Shown piece after piece: positions 34,383 through 47,148 of a stretch of 64,000 nt of DNA (position 1 is its first letter; each line of letters begins with the position of its first letter). Both the position numbers and the translations under genes were made by a program. The DNA lies in NCBI GenBank assembly GCA_002633005.1, contig NMRA01000117.1:186001-250000 (forward strand), in the 5' to 3' direction. The notes beneath the pieces were generated by a model. It ran no database searches and was not told the origin of the DNA. It worked only from the letters and a program-made list of their open reading frames with translations. This DNA comes from Phoronis australis. Lineage: Eukaryota > Phoronida > Phoronidae.

Positions 34383-36027
34383 ACAACTAGTACAGTATTC
34401 AGACTCAGTATTTATTTTAGGTCAGGGAGCGTAATTTGCGAAAATCTTTCTGAAAACAGGATGAGCTAGGATATGCCATCGCCTGGCACTAGACAAGAAC
34501 TATCGGTTGACAATTTAGGGTATATCACGGGCCACCAACCCTGTCAAGGCCCATGGCAACCGTTGGTGGAACCATACACCGATTACAGTATATGTTGGAA
34601 AACTAGCTAGTCAGGACTCAGTCCGGAGTTTGAGTTTGACAGAGGTCATGCCGTCTGCCTACGAGGGTGGACCACTACGAGGGGAAACGACACCACCAAT
34701 AAACTTACAAATGGTTCCTGAAGATTGGCCCCCGTCCTTCACCTACATTTAACAAAAATCATCCATAAGAATACTTTTGGACCTGAAGAACCTTTGTTTA
34801 TAAACACAGGCAACTCTCTAACATCGCTGAAATATTGTGGACGAAAGACATTTCCTGTCTAGCGTTGACGTCACCACAAGTGCGACGTCTGGTGCCTAAC
34901 ACGGAACCTGTTTGATTGAGACCGGCAGTCAAAAACACAGACCGGTTGGAACGCACTTTTGTCGTCATTTAGTGGATTTACTGGCGAAGGATAACCAATG
35001 TGCGTTCACCACAGTTGCACATCTCGACATTTCACAAATTATGGTGTCCAAGAATTATAAAAAACATCTCTGAAAGTCATGGAAAAAGAATATTGTGTAC
35101 CAGTATCCATCTACAAGTGCATGAACACGAACAGTAGATTTCAAGCGTCCCTACTTTTTACTGATTTTTTACTTTTTCCTACTTTTCCTGCTATTTATTT
35201 AAAATTCCGAATATTTCATACTTTCAATTATTTTTGTCTGACTGTGTGTGTCACAAGCTTATGCTCTGTGGTGGCATAACTGCGTCATTTTATCTTCACT
35301 TGAGAATGAAACAAGTATGTTTCGAAATATCTCGTCTTTTAATTATGTCGCTAGGTCAGTTACTTTAGCTATGTTCAGCTGAGAGTGAAGTTTTGTTCCG
35401 AAGGTATGAACGTAACGGAATAAAGACTGTGACCAATGAAAACTGGCGTGCATTTAACCAATTCTGTATAACCGAAAACTTGCTGCCGAAGTACAGCCTG
35501 TCTCACTTATCTGAAACCTCTTGTCGGGCTGCGGGGACCGGGGCAAGCGAGTAATTTAATTTTAGATCATCATGGGCAGGACTATACTGGATATAGATAG
35601 ATATCTTCACAACCATCAGTGCAATAGTTTGTCCTTCATTTTGTTGTGGGTGAAGATTCATCAAAGGCGAAACCAAAACTTTCCATGTTTCCCTTGGAAG
35701 GCTCTCCTTTATTTGGGACGCAGATTAGTTGGGCCCGCGGTGTGTTGTTCTGTCGGGCTCTTGGGTGGGAACTTTAACTTCGTAGTATCTGTGGTATCAT
35801 TTTTTATTGGTAAATGGCAAACCTTTCTCATAATTTGTAAGACAGCTCAAGGATTTTCTCAAAAGATGTAGGCCCTATACAATGAAATCAAGCTAGACAA
35901 AGTTTACCCAAAATACTAAACATAAACTGTCTAATTTGTAAATTCAAGTTTTGATACATGGCACAGAACATATTTCAACCTATAGTGAGGTCCGAACACT
36001 TAAGATAAATATCCAGAAATGATTTGA
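34383..36027. other. Non-coding spacer
   Basis: The part at 34840-35000 is somewhat richer in CpG (for example GACGTCACCACAAGTGCGACG) and could be regulatory. No gene recognised. Confidence 0.3.
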
Positions 36028-36363
36028 GTAGAATGTATTGTCTAGGACCAGTTAGATTAATACTACCGACATTAAAATATTGGAGTAGAACGTATTGTCT
36101 AGAACCAGTTAGATTAATACTACCGACATTAAAATATTGGAGTAGAACGTATTGTCTAGAACCAGTTAGATTAATACTACCGGCATTAAAATATTGGAGT
36201 AGAACGTATTGTCTAGAACCAGTTAGATTAATACTACCGGCATTAAAATATTGGAGTAGAACGTATTGTCTAGAACCAGTTAGATTAATACTACCGGCAT
36301 TAAAATATTGGAGTAGAACGTATTGTCAAGAACCAGTTAGATTAATACTACCGGCATTAAAAT
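36028..36363 (+). repeat. 57-bp minisatellite, about 6 copies, open reading frame
   Basis: Units begin at 36028, 36085, 36142, 36199, 36256 and 36313. Each is almost identical and, because 57 is a multiple of three, translates as repeats of YWSRTYCLEPVRLILPALK within one 125-codon open frame (36024-36401). The start, the lack of splice context and the random-looking ends suggest a minisatellite that is open by chance rather than a protein. Variants (gacatt/ggcatt; tctag/tcaag) mark which units are youngest. Confidence 0.92.
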
Positions 36364-37186
36364 TTCAAAATAAATTTAGGTATCTTGATGCTGATGATTG
36401 AGGTATTTGGCCGGGAGGTGGCGTTCAAATATCTCAAAAATATGTCGGCTCACTGTGTTTCTGAAAATATAGTAGGGCTACAGAATTCTGTTCCTGCATG
36501 CCGATTAAAAACTTCCCAACCAAACGACAATTATTGACAGTCGATTGACGACAAACTGGGTTATTTTTTATCCATTTTCATGTTTGTTGTTTTTTTTGTG
36601 ATGAAAGGGGACACACGACAAACTTTATTGTTTGGGCTTGTGATTACCTGGACTATCTAAATATGACCAAATCACTATCATTTCATACTCTGATGTTTCA
36701 CGCACATTTCGGATATTGGAAATTTTGTCGTCTTGTAATTCCTCAGAAGGTCAGTATTTTTAAACTTCAGTACAAACTACGACCGTGAGCAAAAAAAAAT
36801 AAATTGACTGTTCCAAACTAGCGAGTTTTACCGTAACACTTGGAAAAGATATTGCTCTCCACATCTTTAAAACGTTGTGGGGAATTATCATTTTAGAAAA
36901 CGAATGATTCATTCCAAGCACGGAACTGACGATTGTACGCAATGCATCTTGTCAGATTTTTAACTCTAGATGTTTAAAGGAAGGACTGTTACCAAAGCAT
37001 ATTGGACATATTGCTAGACTCTTGAGCCAGGTCTCCAGCTCGTCAGTTCGGTTTTATGTATATATATTAATGAAGCATAACAATGGCGAATAGTGCAATG
37101 GGCTCACCTAATCGGCATGCGCATGTCTGGTATAACGTATACCTGACCGCCTGCAATTATTTTTTCATTTAAAGTATATGAAATTG

Positions 37187-37286
37187 CAGTGGCGGATTTA
37201 AGAGGGGCCATGGCCATGTTCGTGGTTATGAATGTTCAGACTAATACTTTGCCATCCCCTAACTCAAAATCCTGGATCCGCCCCTG
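37187..37286 (+). mobile_element. CAGTGGCGGA-type MITE (short copy)
   Basis: Starts CAGTGGCGGATTTAAGAGGG and ends AACTCAAAATCCTGGATCCG then CCCCTG. This is a shortened member of the family seen at 51135 and 61526. The CAGNGGCGGA/TCCGCCCCTG ends resemble hAT-type MITEs. No clear target duplication. Confidence 0.7.
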
Positions 37287-37639
37287 AATTTAAAAGGATA
37301 TGCTCCAGATATAGATTCGTCATTAGGATGATAATGTTATTTTATGTCGACATGGACTCAGCTGAAAAACCTTCGTTACAATCTATAAAAAATATTTAGA
37401 TTTCAATTGTGTCAAAATGTGACCAGAGATTGAAGTTTGGGGAATTCTTGAATTATGGACTTAATTTAGAGCTTCGGTGTTACCATTTAATTTTCAATTA
37501 TGTAATTAGACCTACAGCAAATTAATACACCCTTAAACAAATTGAATTTCGTATAATAATACTTCCAAGTGAATGAGCGTTTCTCGACAAAGGGAAGAAG
37601 AATTGAAAATATCAGTGCGCAATATATTGACTTTTCTCT

Positions 37640-37890
37640 GAGCTTTGAGTCGTTTTACCGTAATTGTCCTCTTAATTCGAACAAAAACAATATTTGCCTA
37701 TATTGTCATTTCCAAAGGCTGATTACTTCCCTGCAAATAATGGAAAATGTACTCATATATTTGTTTTGTGTCATCTACACAGTACAAACCATGCTAGTGA
37801 TGGACTAAATATTTATCAATATTTTTTTGTGGAAACATTTGGAAAAACAGAATTTCATTTGTCGGCCATGTTGTATGGTAAATAAGTGAT
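37640..37890. repeat. Family R fragment
   Basis: Aligns loosely with 29460-29680 (AAACCATGCTAG, AATTTCATTTGTCGGCCATG). Old, low identity. Confidence 0.35.
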
Positions 37891-38499
37891 GAGTTACCGT
37901 AATCACATCAATCTATACATTAAGAGTTGGTCACATTTTAGTAAAAAATATTCATTGAAGGTGATGAACAAGACACCGGTTTCATCGAAGACCCAATGGT
38001 ACATGAAAATGGTGCCGATATGAGTATAAATGATTGCAGGTATGGGTGATGACTGCAAAGTAACTGATACAGGTTACGAAAACAACGAGGTGGAGGATAC
38101 TTTCATGGAGATGAGAAAACAGTTTTGCTGACAATAAGCTATTAAAAACATAGAATACTAGAGCGTCTTCCAAAAGCACCAGAAAAGCTACAGTTACGTC
38201 TAAAACTCTTTTTAGGGGGTGGCGAGAGCTGTTAAAGATTTAAATGAATTTGTAAGACTAGTTTGAAGACTCATGTGAATGTCACAGGTGTGAATTTTTA
38301 ACCAGTACCTAACGTTGAGTTTCAATGCCACGACATGTATGTCTTTATGTTTTTCCCATTTTCCCTATCTTAACATTGTTCCTATATATACTACTATTGT
38401 ATATTTCTTAATCAATTTCTGTTTATGAATAACACATGAGCTATTCTGTTTGCTTGTTTGATGTGTACCGAAGTGAAGTAAATTACTTAGTAGCCCACT

Positions 38500-38572
38500 T
38501 CCTTCCTTACTTACTCACTTACTTACTTACATAGTACTTAGTACTTACTTATTTATTTACTTATTTTGCATT
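38500..38572. repeat. TTAC-type microsatellite
   Basis: Imperfect CTTACTTACTCACTTACTTA repeats, interrupted by TAGTACTTAG. Confidence 0.85.
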
Positions 38573-39214
38573 GTTTCTTAGTAGTTTGTGATTTCTGTGC
38601 GTAACATGTTGACTTGTCACAGCGTGCCATTTTATTCGCAAACCATGGTCTTGAAGAAGAACGCATTCTCAGTTCTTTTCATTCGAGTACGGAACAACTT
38701 TTTCATAGCGCTAGCAATAACTCAGTTTTGTCGAAGGGACGCGGGTCTAATGTCGCTGTAAAGAAACAGAGCTAACTCTGTGTATGATTTGTTAAAAAAT
38801 TTTGGCCTTCTTCATTTCGATGAAAGTTTTGGACTACGTTATTCTACCCGACAACGGGTCATTGTTGCTCGATACTGACCACAATCCGGGTACTGTCGCG
38901 TTAGGAGGGGTCCGGGCCAGAACCTGCCGCGGATATTTAGCCAAATGGCTTTGACAGGCTCAAAGTGAAACGGTAAGCCAGTAAGAGCATATTCATGAAG
39001 TCAGGGATACTCAGACGAGGAGATTTCGTCAAATCGTGAACAACCTAGGACTATATGATTATATTTTTTCCATTTCCATCAGTCACCAAGAGATCTTCCT
39101 AGAATATGCAGTCAACAACCCATCCTAAAACTTCCCACCTAAAGCAGAAAAAGTTGTTCAAAATACCAAATCTAATAAGCAACTGTTTCCTTCCGAAATA
39201 TGTAACAAACAACA

Positions 39215-39218
<4 letters not shown>

Positions 39219-39268
<50 letters not shown>
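39219..39268. repeat. (AT)n microsatellite
   Basis: About 24 uninterrupted AT dinucleotides. The IYIYIY frame crossing it is an artefact of the repeat. Confidence 0.95.
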
Positions 39269-39272
<4 letters not shown>

Positions 39273-40574
39273 TTATATGGGTTCTCCGTGTATTTAAAAA
39301 ATTACAGCTCTCAGTGTAACGTTCTACATCGTTATGCATGTAACAGTAATCACCGGTCTTACATATGCTTTTCTAACCGTGGGATTTCCCAAAACTCTCC
39401 GTGTTTAATTCTTTGCAAAATACACTTAATTTACGTTTTTAAATAAACTTGCATTGCACTTTATCTCATTATAGATGTACTTATTTCTGTTGTTATCTCC
39501 ATTGTTCTTCTTAATTGTTAACATCTATTTAATTTATTGTTACTCGGCGGTCAGCTATTAGCGGCCCTTTGCCTTTGTTGGCCACCCAGTCATATAACAA
39601 TGTATGTTTTTATATGATTTAAAAAAATAAAAGTTTCTCTTTCTTTACTGCTAGGTACAACCCATGTATATTTGTACTGCGTAATGATTTAACCGTTCAA
39701 ACTGCTTGGCCCCACAGCTGTTGAACTGGAAAATTTCAGGTCAATTCAATCATAATTCCCAATTGTTAATTGATGTTTGTGTATCATACAAACATGTAGG
39801 GCCTGGGTTTTCATTGCACTATCGAGTGCCGGGGTTAGTGAGTAGCACTCATGTTTTAAGATCCGTGTACGGAGCATGTTACTCAAGAATTACTTTACTT
39901 GGTTCTTTTGGCGCCATATGTCGGTGGGAGTTAAAATACCCATGACCCCTCTCAGAGAGTTGGTGTGTTGGAGTGTTCGGAAACTCCAGAGAGTAAGCCT
40001 GAAGAATAAAACTAAGGTTGCAGACAAATCGCATGCAATGAAGTATATGAAATCCTTCCCGGATGCCTCATCTGTGTGCTAAGTGCACCCGGAAAGTTTT
40101 GTTATCTAACCACCTCGCAGGAAGGTAGTCTCAAGTTCAATGGCTAATCAAAAGATATAGCAATGGGGGAACGGCGAATGTGATACTCTTTCACCCCTGA
40201 AACTGTATTGTCTCACCAGGTTCTCATCTTCTTCGGTCAAAACGTGTAACGGCAGAAAGTGACACCTCGGAAAGATCAGTAACCGGACACTAAGGTAACG
40301 TCAATTTAGCATGCACAACTTTATAGCCCTGTTAGAGCTCAAACCCCCTTCGGCTTTACTCAATTCCTACTTTTATGTGAAAGACATGACGAATTGTTGC
40401 TGGAATTTCAGTCATTGACTCAAAATACATTTTGAGACATCAGACATTTCCATGTAGATTGCTTCTCCAGTAGCCAGGACCTTATCGACGTGACTGTACT
40501 TTTAGCCAAATCTCTACAAAACTGTAGAATTTAATTCAGCAAACATTGTGTGTATATGTATATGTATATAATGG
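39269..40574. other. Non-coding spacer with possible retroelement tail
   Basis: A stretch ending ATTTAAAAAAATAAAAGTTT near 39630 looks like the 3' end of a transcript or retroposon. The body upstream is not recognisable. Confidence 0.25.
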
Positions 40575-40975
40575 CTTTATACCAATCTGCCACTAACTAG
40601 GTCACTGCTTTTTAGGAAAAATAGCAAAACAGAAAGGTACATTCATAGCAAAACAACAGGATCAATAACATGACCAAATTTCGTATGATACAAATGTTCA
40701 AAATGAAATATCAAAGCGCTGTTACACTTTTTTGAATTATCGTTCCCTTTTCGTTTTATGCAATTAAAAATTATAAAATTCACATCAATCATTTTTATAT
40801 CCCTCGTACAAAAGTGAATTTTTTTAAAAACAATTCTTAAAAACGCATTAGAGAACAGTGTATAAGCACAGTATCTGAAAGTTTCATGTTAATCCGACCC
40901 CCAGCCATTACTGAGGTTTGATGTTCCATGTTTGGCCAAAATTTGGACATTTTCTAGGGTCCTAGGCGTAACTTT
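40575..40975. repeat. Family R, copy 2
   Basis: Shares GTATCTGAAAGTTTCATGTT, AATCCGACC, GATGTTCC and GGACATTTTCTAGGG with 29425-30085. Diverged and non-coding. Confidence 0.45.
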
Positions 40976-42837
40976 AACCCACCCATTCGACCACATAAGT
41001 TCTTATTACCATGCCTCGAAAAGTTCGCCAAAACGTACCTCAGGTTTTACTCCCATTCACTGAAACACGTCTAGAACAAAACCCCCATCATTTCATGTTG
41101 CTTTGTAGTCACCAAGTTTGTTCTTCCATATCTACTAATATTTTAGCATGTGCCTACGCACTCATTAGAATCTCGGCTCTTTTCACTGTTCTGTGTACAT
41201 CTCCAATAGATTTCTATAGTTTCTGCTTTATTCAAGAGACAGCATATTCACTGTAGTAGAGCAGTTACCTCATTAGCAATGTATTCACAACAATAACACA
41301 TTCGTTAAAATAAACTGATATATCGTGGACTAATTTTTCGAAATATTTGGCTTCAGAAATTGAATTCATTGCTAACAGTTAAGTTAGGGTCATTTTTAGC
41401 CAAAGAAATGAGATAAAAATTCGTCAAAATAGATGATCTAGTAACCGTTGAGGGTTTAGCAGCTCTTTAAACCATGGTAGACAAAAATGTGGCCAGCGAG
41501 ATCTGATGCCGGACAAGAGAGCAGTGGACTAGACTGATATCTGGACTAGCCCCAATTTAGAAACCGCTGTCGTCTGAAGTTGAAACCAAAAGGGAGCTTT
41601 TGTAATGATAAGGGTAAAAAAATTGATCGAGGTTGTACTTAAAAGAAGAAGTGCAGTGGCAATTGACGATATTATTGTCGCCCAGGATTTTCTCGAATTT
41701 CAGTGTTCCCGGAATGAGCACACGACAAAACACTTTCTGTCAATTAATCGCGATCTATAGCGACAAGGCAGGCGTGTTTTATTATCACGGCTAAATCGAT
41801 AAACGGATATGATTTCGCTTTGTCAGTCGACAGTCGAACAGAAATCATTCTTTTATCACCAGTCAAGAATAAATAATAGAGTACACTTATTGACGAGTGG
41901 CCAAATGCGCACAAGTAAGGCCAGAATATTAGACACCTGTGGCATGGCTCACTAAAATGTCGTAAATTATGTCTTTTTTACATATACTGGCTAAATGGAG
42001 ACTGATGTCAAAACTTACGACTGCTGAGCAATCTTTATTTAGACACAGTATAAAAAAACACTCTTACTTAAATAGAGCAGGCGCCTTGTTCGTAAAACCG
42101 TGAACTTATTGGTGTAAATTGTCTCAAATAATGTTGCCTTCAGTCGTAAAGTGCTGCCTTTGTCGAATTCCATGTGACTGACACGCCGGGACCGACGTCG
42201 ATTGCAAGCAGTCTCAGGTGAATTGACCACTGCGGTTGCGTTAATTGAATTCATAGCATTGTTTTATACTTTTGATGGATAGAATGCACAAATTCTAGTA
42301 GCAATGAAAGTCCTATCTGGGTTGCATTCCCAGGTTGCATTCCGTAAACGCCGAGACACGTGTAAAGTTAGGGAGATAATAGGTTTCTTTTGTAATGCTT
42401 GGTGGTACCTCATGAAGACTTGTGTAGTTTCACCTTTCTCGCAAGAATTTTCGGTCACCTCTTATATAGGCGCACAAGCCTATATTTCGAAAATTACTAT
42501 CAGAAAGTCCCGGAATCATATTGCATCCCTGCAATTTTTACCCGATTTCGAATGCAGAGTGAGTATCGTCATTCGAATTATTGAAACATTTTATAGATTA
42601 GACTTCCTTGCATATTTTATGAAGCTTTCGAATATTGATTGGTAGAGTTTGTTTGTTTTTAAAGTCAATAACATTTTGAAGACCCTCGTTTTGCGGAACC
42701 AGTTTCAATTCTATAAAAGTGCTGCGCACAACACTTTTTATCAAAATTTAATCACTAAAGTGTATATGGTATGGGAATTTATCTTACAGAGAACTTCAAT
42801 TCGTATATTCGGAAATGGCGTACATAACCTTTTAGCA
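40976..42837. other. Non-coding spacer upstream of the protease gene
   Basis: The largest open frame (42304-42645, plus) has no recognisable domain. Nothing else supported. Confidence 0.3.
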
Positions 42838-43020
42838 GCCCAACTATAAGACCTGGCTCCCGTTCAGTAACGCTAGGACCTCTCTAAAAAGCAAGACTGC
42901 GAGATTACGTAAGATATTGCCTTGTATTTTAAATGAGAACACGTGACTATGCTAGATTTTAGCTAAGTCCTAGCGTAGGTCCTAGCGTTACTGAACGCAC
43001 GGCCGGTCGTACTTAAGGGG
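42838..43020 (-). mobile_element. GCTAGGACCT MITE, copy 1 (~180 bp)
   Basis: Inverted ends CGTTCAGTAACGCTAGGACC near the left and GGTCCTAGCGTTACTGAACG near the right. Relative to the copy at 55981 it is in opposite orientation, but it shares the interior (CACGTG.TCTTATTTAAAATA, GGCAATATCT, TCTCGCA.AGTCTTGCTTTT). The outer ends are blurred and no clear target duplication was identified. Confidence 0.8.
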
Positions 43021-43567
43021 TCAAAAAAATCGGAACATACGCCAGCAACAATTGACATGCAATACGTAATGAGGATAATATTATGTGTGTAAGTCAGTCG
43101 AAGAATGTGCTAAAATAATTTATATTGCTTGTTTCTCATATTAAAGGTTTGCTTTTGTTTGACACTCGCCGATACTGTTCATTTTTAGAAACCGCCGGCT
43201 GCAAACTGCACATTTTTATTGTTGCTCCAAAAGTAGGCCTGTGGGCTAATATATGGGGGGGTTGTTTCTTCTATAATCATTGGTCGATAAGTTTACCATT
43301 TAATTCTCTGTTTTTCATTGTCGGGGCGTGTTCATTTTTGTTCTTATTATTTTGACATATTTATATACTTGAAAAAAAGTCTTTTGTTAAATAAAATATA
43401 GAGTCACACACATCTTTAACGGTCGATCACGCCTCATACAACTTCGTATCCAACACAGATAGATTTTGTCCAATTCAAATATGCACAGCACAATTCTTGA
43501 TTACGGGGACAGCTGTGGCCGAAAAAAGCTCATTGAAACATATGCCTTATGCAGGAAATAGGACCCT

Positions 43568-43775
43568 ATGATGTCCGGACCAGAGAACAGCAAAAACGTC
43601 GAGGATGTAGACGCAGTCCAGAATATAATTTTGCCTGTGCTGGACAAAACGCCGTCACATTGCATTAAAGACACACAACTTAAAGGAAGAAAATGTCTTT
43701 TAATGGTCACTGTGCTGGTAACAACGGTACTTATTTCTGGAGGCGTATTAGCCATTGTCTTCGCATATAATCGAG
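43568..43775 (+). CDS. Type II transmembrane serine protease, exon 1 (cytoplasmic tail + signal anchor)
   Basis: Start MMSGPENSKN; either Met is possible. Residues 1-42 are a polar tail with RK just before the membrane. Residues 43-67 (CLLMVTVLVTTVLISGGVLA then IVFAY) are the only hydrophobic segment, so the protein is a type II membrane protein with the protease outside. Donor cgag|gtaagt, phase 1. The nine exons sum to 1922 nt and keep phase throughout except for one missing base in exon 2; the expected product is about 640 residues. Confidence 0.85.
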
Positions 43776-45986
43776 GTAAGTGTGCATAAATTTGCAGCGT
43801 TGAGCAATAAATTGAAATAATAAATAAGCTGTCATTGGCTTTTTTGTTCCACTCATAAATACTTGTATGACAGAAATGATGTGAAGGGTGTATCGTATTG
43901 GCTCTCTCAGGATCAGCAAATTCAGTGGCGATGGAACACATTTTTGAATGAGGGACTGAGATTTGACACCAGTTTGTTCTTATGTCATTTTCCGACGGAA
44001 ATTGTAGAAAAATTAAATTTTAGACCTATAAGTTCGCGGAAATGCTTTAAAGTTTCGGAATATATTATTACTGGCTTGCGATTTAGTCTCAGCATAGAAC
44101 GAAAAGCTTGGGGGAATTCCAGAGCTCTTTGGTCAGAGGGATTGTGTTTGGTTTTTGTTTTGTCCTTTCATTTTTGATCCCGGTAAGAATATAAAGCTTC
44201 CTACACATTTTAAGCAGTGCTGTATTTTTAGGTCGATGGCATCTCACATATTCTATCGTTTTTGCAACGATATTTATTTTGGGGAGATATGTTGATTATC
44301 TTATGAAGCATGCAAATTATTAATTTACTATAGTTCCCATAATTCGCTCCAAACATAAGATAAGATTTTCATACTGTTTTACATGGTTCTTACTAAAATA
44401 CCGCGGGACACTCTTCGCCCTATTGTTACTGAGGATTTCATGAAATACATTGGGTATTTTACATAGAGCGATTACATAGAGTTGACAGTACACAGTGCTT
44501 GTCAGTACAGTTGTCGCTATTCACCGTAACCAACCGTGTTTAGTGTTGTTATTCGAACGAGGGTTGGAGTCCGAGATCGGCAAGATTAACAAAAAATCCA
44601 TGGTTATCTGACCTGACTGTTACATTCTTGGGGACAGTGTATTTTTCATTTATTTTACCGAATCAAACAGTCCACAAAAGCACCTTTTCACAGACATAAA
44701 GCAATTGAACGCGTGACACGTTTGCGTCTGTGCGCTGTTCAATAAGACAGTACGCCTTTATCTACACGTACGTTACGCCCATTGACCGTCACGGGGTTTT
44801 ACTTTTGATGTTCCTATAACAAAATTCTCAGTGGACAAGCAAATTCAGTCGGCAATGTTGTGCTCCTTTTTGTACAGTTCATATTACACACAGTGTTATA
44901 AAAGAGGTGTGATTGAATATTGCATTATTGGAGCACTAAGGGTTTTTAATTTAGTTCACATTTCTTCGTCGCCTGGAATAGGGTGTGCCAGGTGATGACA
45001 CCTTCAGTTGTCCAAATTATTGAGAAAATTAAGCGGACATTGCAGCTTCCCCATTTCTGAGGAAACTTGTTGACATGAACCACTACTTATTTTCTGTCTA
45101 GTTTACGTTTTCCACCGACTCATTTGTTACTTGTTACGGAACACAACTCCATACGTTATGTATCAAAATCCGATAATTTCGGGTTACTGGTGAACTTGTG
45201 AAACGTTAAGAATCAATCACCGTTTTGCTTCTATGGTTACGAAAACATCTCTCCATGGTACAAGCACGAAATCGTGAGATCATGTAACAATGGTCCCGGG
45301 CTTATAGTTGTAGGCTGATTGAGAATCTTTTAGTTTGTGACAACATAAAGTTACAAATCTCAGTAACGTTTTCATCATGTTTAAAAAATGTTCAACCGCT
45401 ATTTTCTGAGAGTTCGGAAATGGGTAATCGATTAGAATTTGGCCGGATTATGGTTTCAGGTGGCACTCACGCGACACCTGCGGTAAGAAATCTTGTAGAA
45501 CAAAAGCCGTGAATTTTCTTCACAATTCCATATTCCAGCTTTCGTTAGCTCTTTCCCTTCAGTGGCAGCCATTTTACTAGCCAGCTCAAATAAATAGGTC
45601 CCGAGGTAATTAGTAAACACCATGTATTTGTGCGTGATCTTCCCACTGAAGAAACTTGTACTAGGGTCTAGGGAACGCACGCCAGGTGCAACGACAACTT
45701 GAATTTAATGAATCTTTGTTTTTACCATTTTGAGTGTTTTCGAATTGCTTGACTTTAGGGATTCATGTATCCGGATCAAAGATAATGGTTTGTTTCAACA
45801 TATAGGCTAATTGATCATTGACCGTCTGGGGTCCAACAACTTTAACGCACATTATACACACCCAAGACCATTTCGTAAATGGCACTTAAATTGTAAATGG
45901 AAGACAATGTTTATGATATTTTAGCTGCTGAGCTAGGAGACGTGATTTTTTACTGCGTAATACCGCTACTTTTGTCTGCTTTGCAG

Positions 45987-46666
45987 GAAGGATACCGGAT
46001 AAGACAAATGCTCTGCAGAATATCAATCACGATGATTGGTCAGGAGATCATAAAGACATGATGTCATTGCCAACCCGATCTTCTCATTTAAATCATACAA
46101 TAGAACCTTCATCCTTGATAAACATGTTTCCTTCATCGAACCATGAGCTACTTCCACAAACACAACATTCATACCCTAAACGTAATTCAACTACAGCAGT
46201 AGTGTTAACGTTCTCCAGTGGCACACATCGCGGTTTCAATTCTTCTTATAATTCTTCGCCTTTATCGCCACCTCGATCAAATGCAACGTCATTGTCATTG
46301 TTTTTGTTGACGTCGTCTCAGTCATCCTTGCCATCGTCTACACCAATAAATTTATCACTATCGTCGTCGCCATATTTAGCACTTTCACCATCAGCATCGT
46401 TGTCACCCGTTCGTCTTCATTGTCACCGTCCATGTCACCGTCTCTACCAATAAACTTATCACTAGCATCATCCTTGTCAACAGTTTTCTCTTCCATTCAA
46501 TCTAGCTATTTAAACTTTACACATACCACAAATTCATCATCTACTGGAAATTCTTCGCATTGTTTGCCGGGATGGAGATCGTGCAACGATGGTGAATGCA
46601 TTCATCCGCAATGGGTGTGTGACAGAGAATTAGACTGTAGTGAGGGAGAAGACGAATTTAATTGCT
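45987..46666 (+). CDS. Serine protease exon 2 (Ser/Thr stem + LDLa 1), frameshifted
   Basis: Acceptor tgctttgcag, donor ct|gtaagt. It continues in frame as GRIPDKTNALQNINHDDW into a long Ser/Thr/Pro-rich, Asn-glycosylatable stem. That frame stops at 46453, while the LDL-receptor class A module (HCLPGWRSCNDGECIHPQWV then CDRELDCSEGEDEFNC, all six Cys and the acidic calcium site) is in the frame one base earlier. The switch falls in TCA/TCG-type repeats near 46395-46420. A single missing base, from sequencing or mutation, restores phase with all other exons. A very short intron ending near 46491 (ttgtcaacag) is the alternative. Confidence 0.85.
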
Positions 46667-47020
46667 GTAAGTACGACCCAGCCTTCACTGTCTGTTATAT
46701 TGAACGGAGCAATGAAAAAATGTGTGGTCTGTAGTGCGTGTTAGATTTGATAAATGATTATGATCAATTCCAGGTGTACGTAAACTTATTTCAAAAAGCC
46801 CACATAGCTCTTGAATGAAGTCCCATCAACGCCAGTGTTCTCCTGTCCGTGAATAACAGTCCTGTAAAAACGCAACACCTGTTGACTTGGCCAGTCAAAT
46901 TGCCTTTGGAAGTTATTTTTTAAGTAGCTGTCAAAAACGTCGTCCATGGAGGCTCTATTCTAAATATAAATGATTAACACGCTGACTTGAACATAGGAAT
47001 TTACATTTTGTACCTTTCAG

Positions 47021-47131
47021 CTAACTGTGGATTGCTACAATTTACCTGTTTTAATTACGAATGTGTACAACTTGATCAACGGTGTGACGGCACTTCTCAC
47101 TGCGTTGATGGCTCGGATGAAAGACAATGTG
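47021..47131 (+). CDS. Serine protease exon 3 (LDLa 2)
   Basis: A 111-nt phase 1/1 exon (acceptor tacctttcag, donor g|gtgaga). It encodes one complete LDLa repeat: SNCGLLQFTCFNYECVQLDQ then RCDGTSHCVDGSDERQC, with six Cys and D.S.HC.DGSDE for calcium binding. A single-module symmetrical exon is typical of LDLa repeats. Confidence 0.92.
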
Positions 47132-47148
47132 GTGAGAATTTGCGTTAA

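Noticed and set aside
39106-39297. ORF with a long IYIYIY run
   Set aside because: Produced by the (AT)n microsatellite.
43863-44177. 104-codon plus ORF in protease intron 1
   Set aside because: No domain, no splice context fitting the phase of the flanking exons, and exon 1 joins exon 2 perfectly without it.
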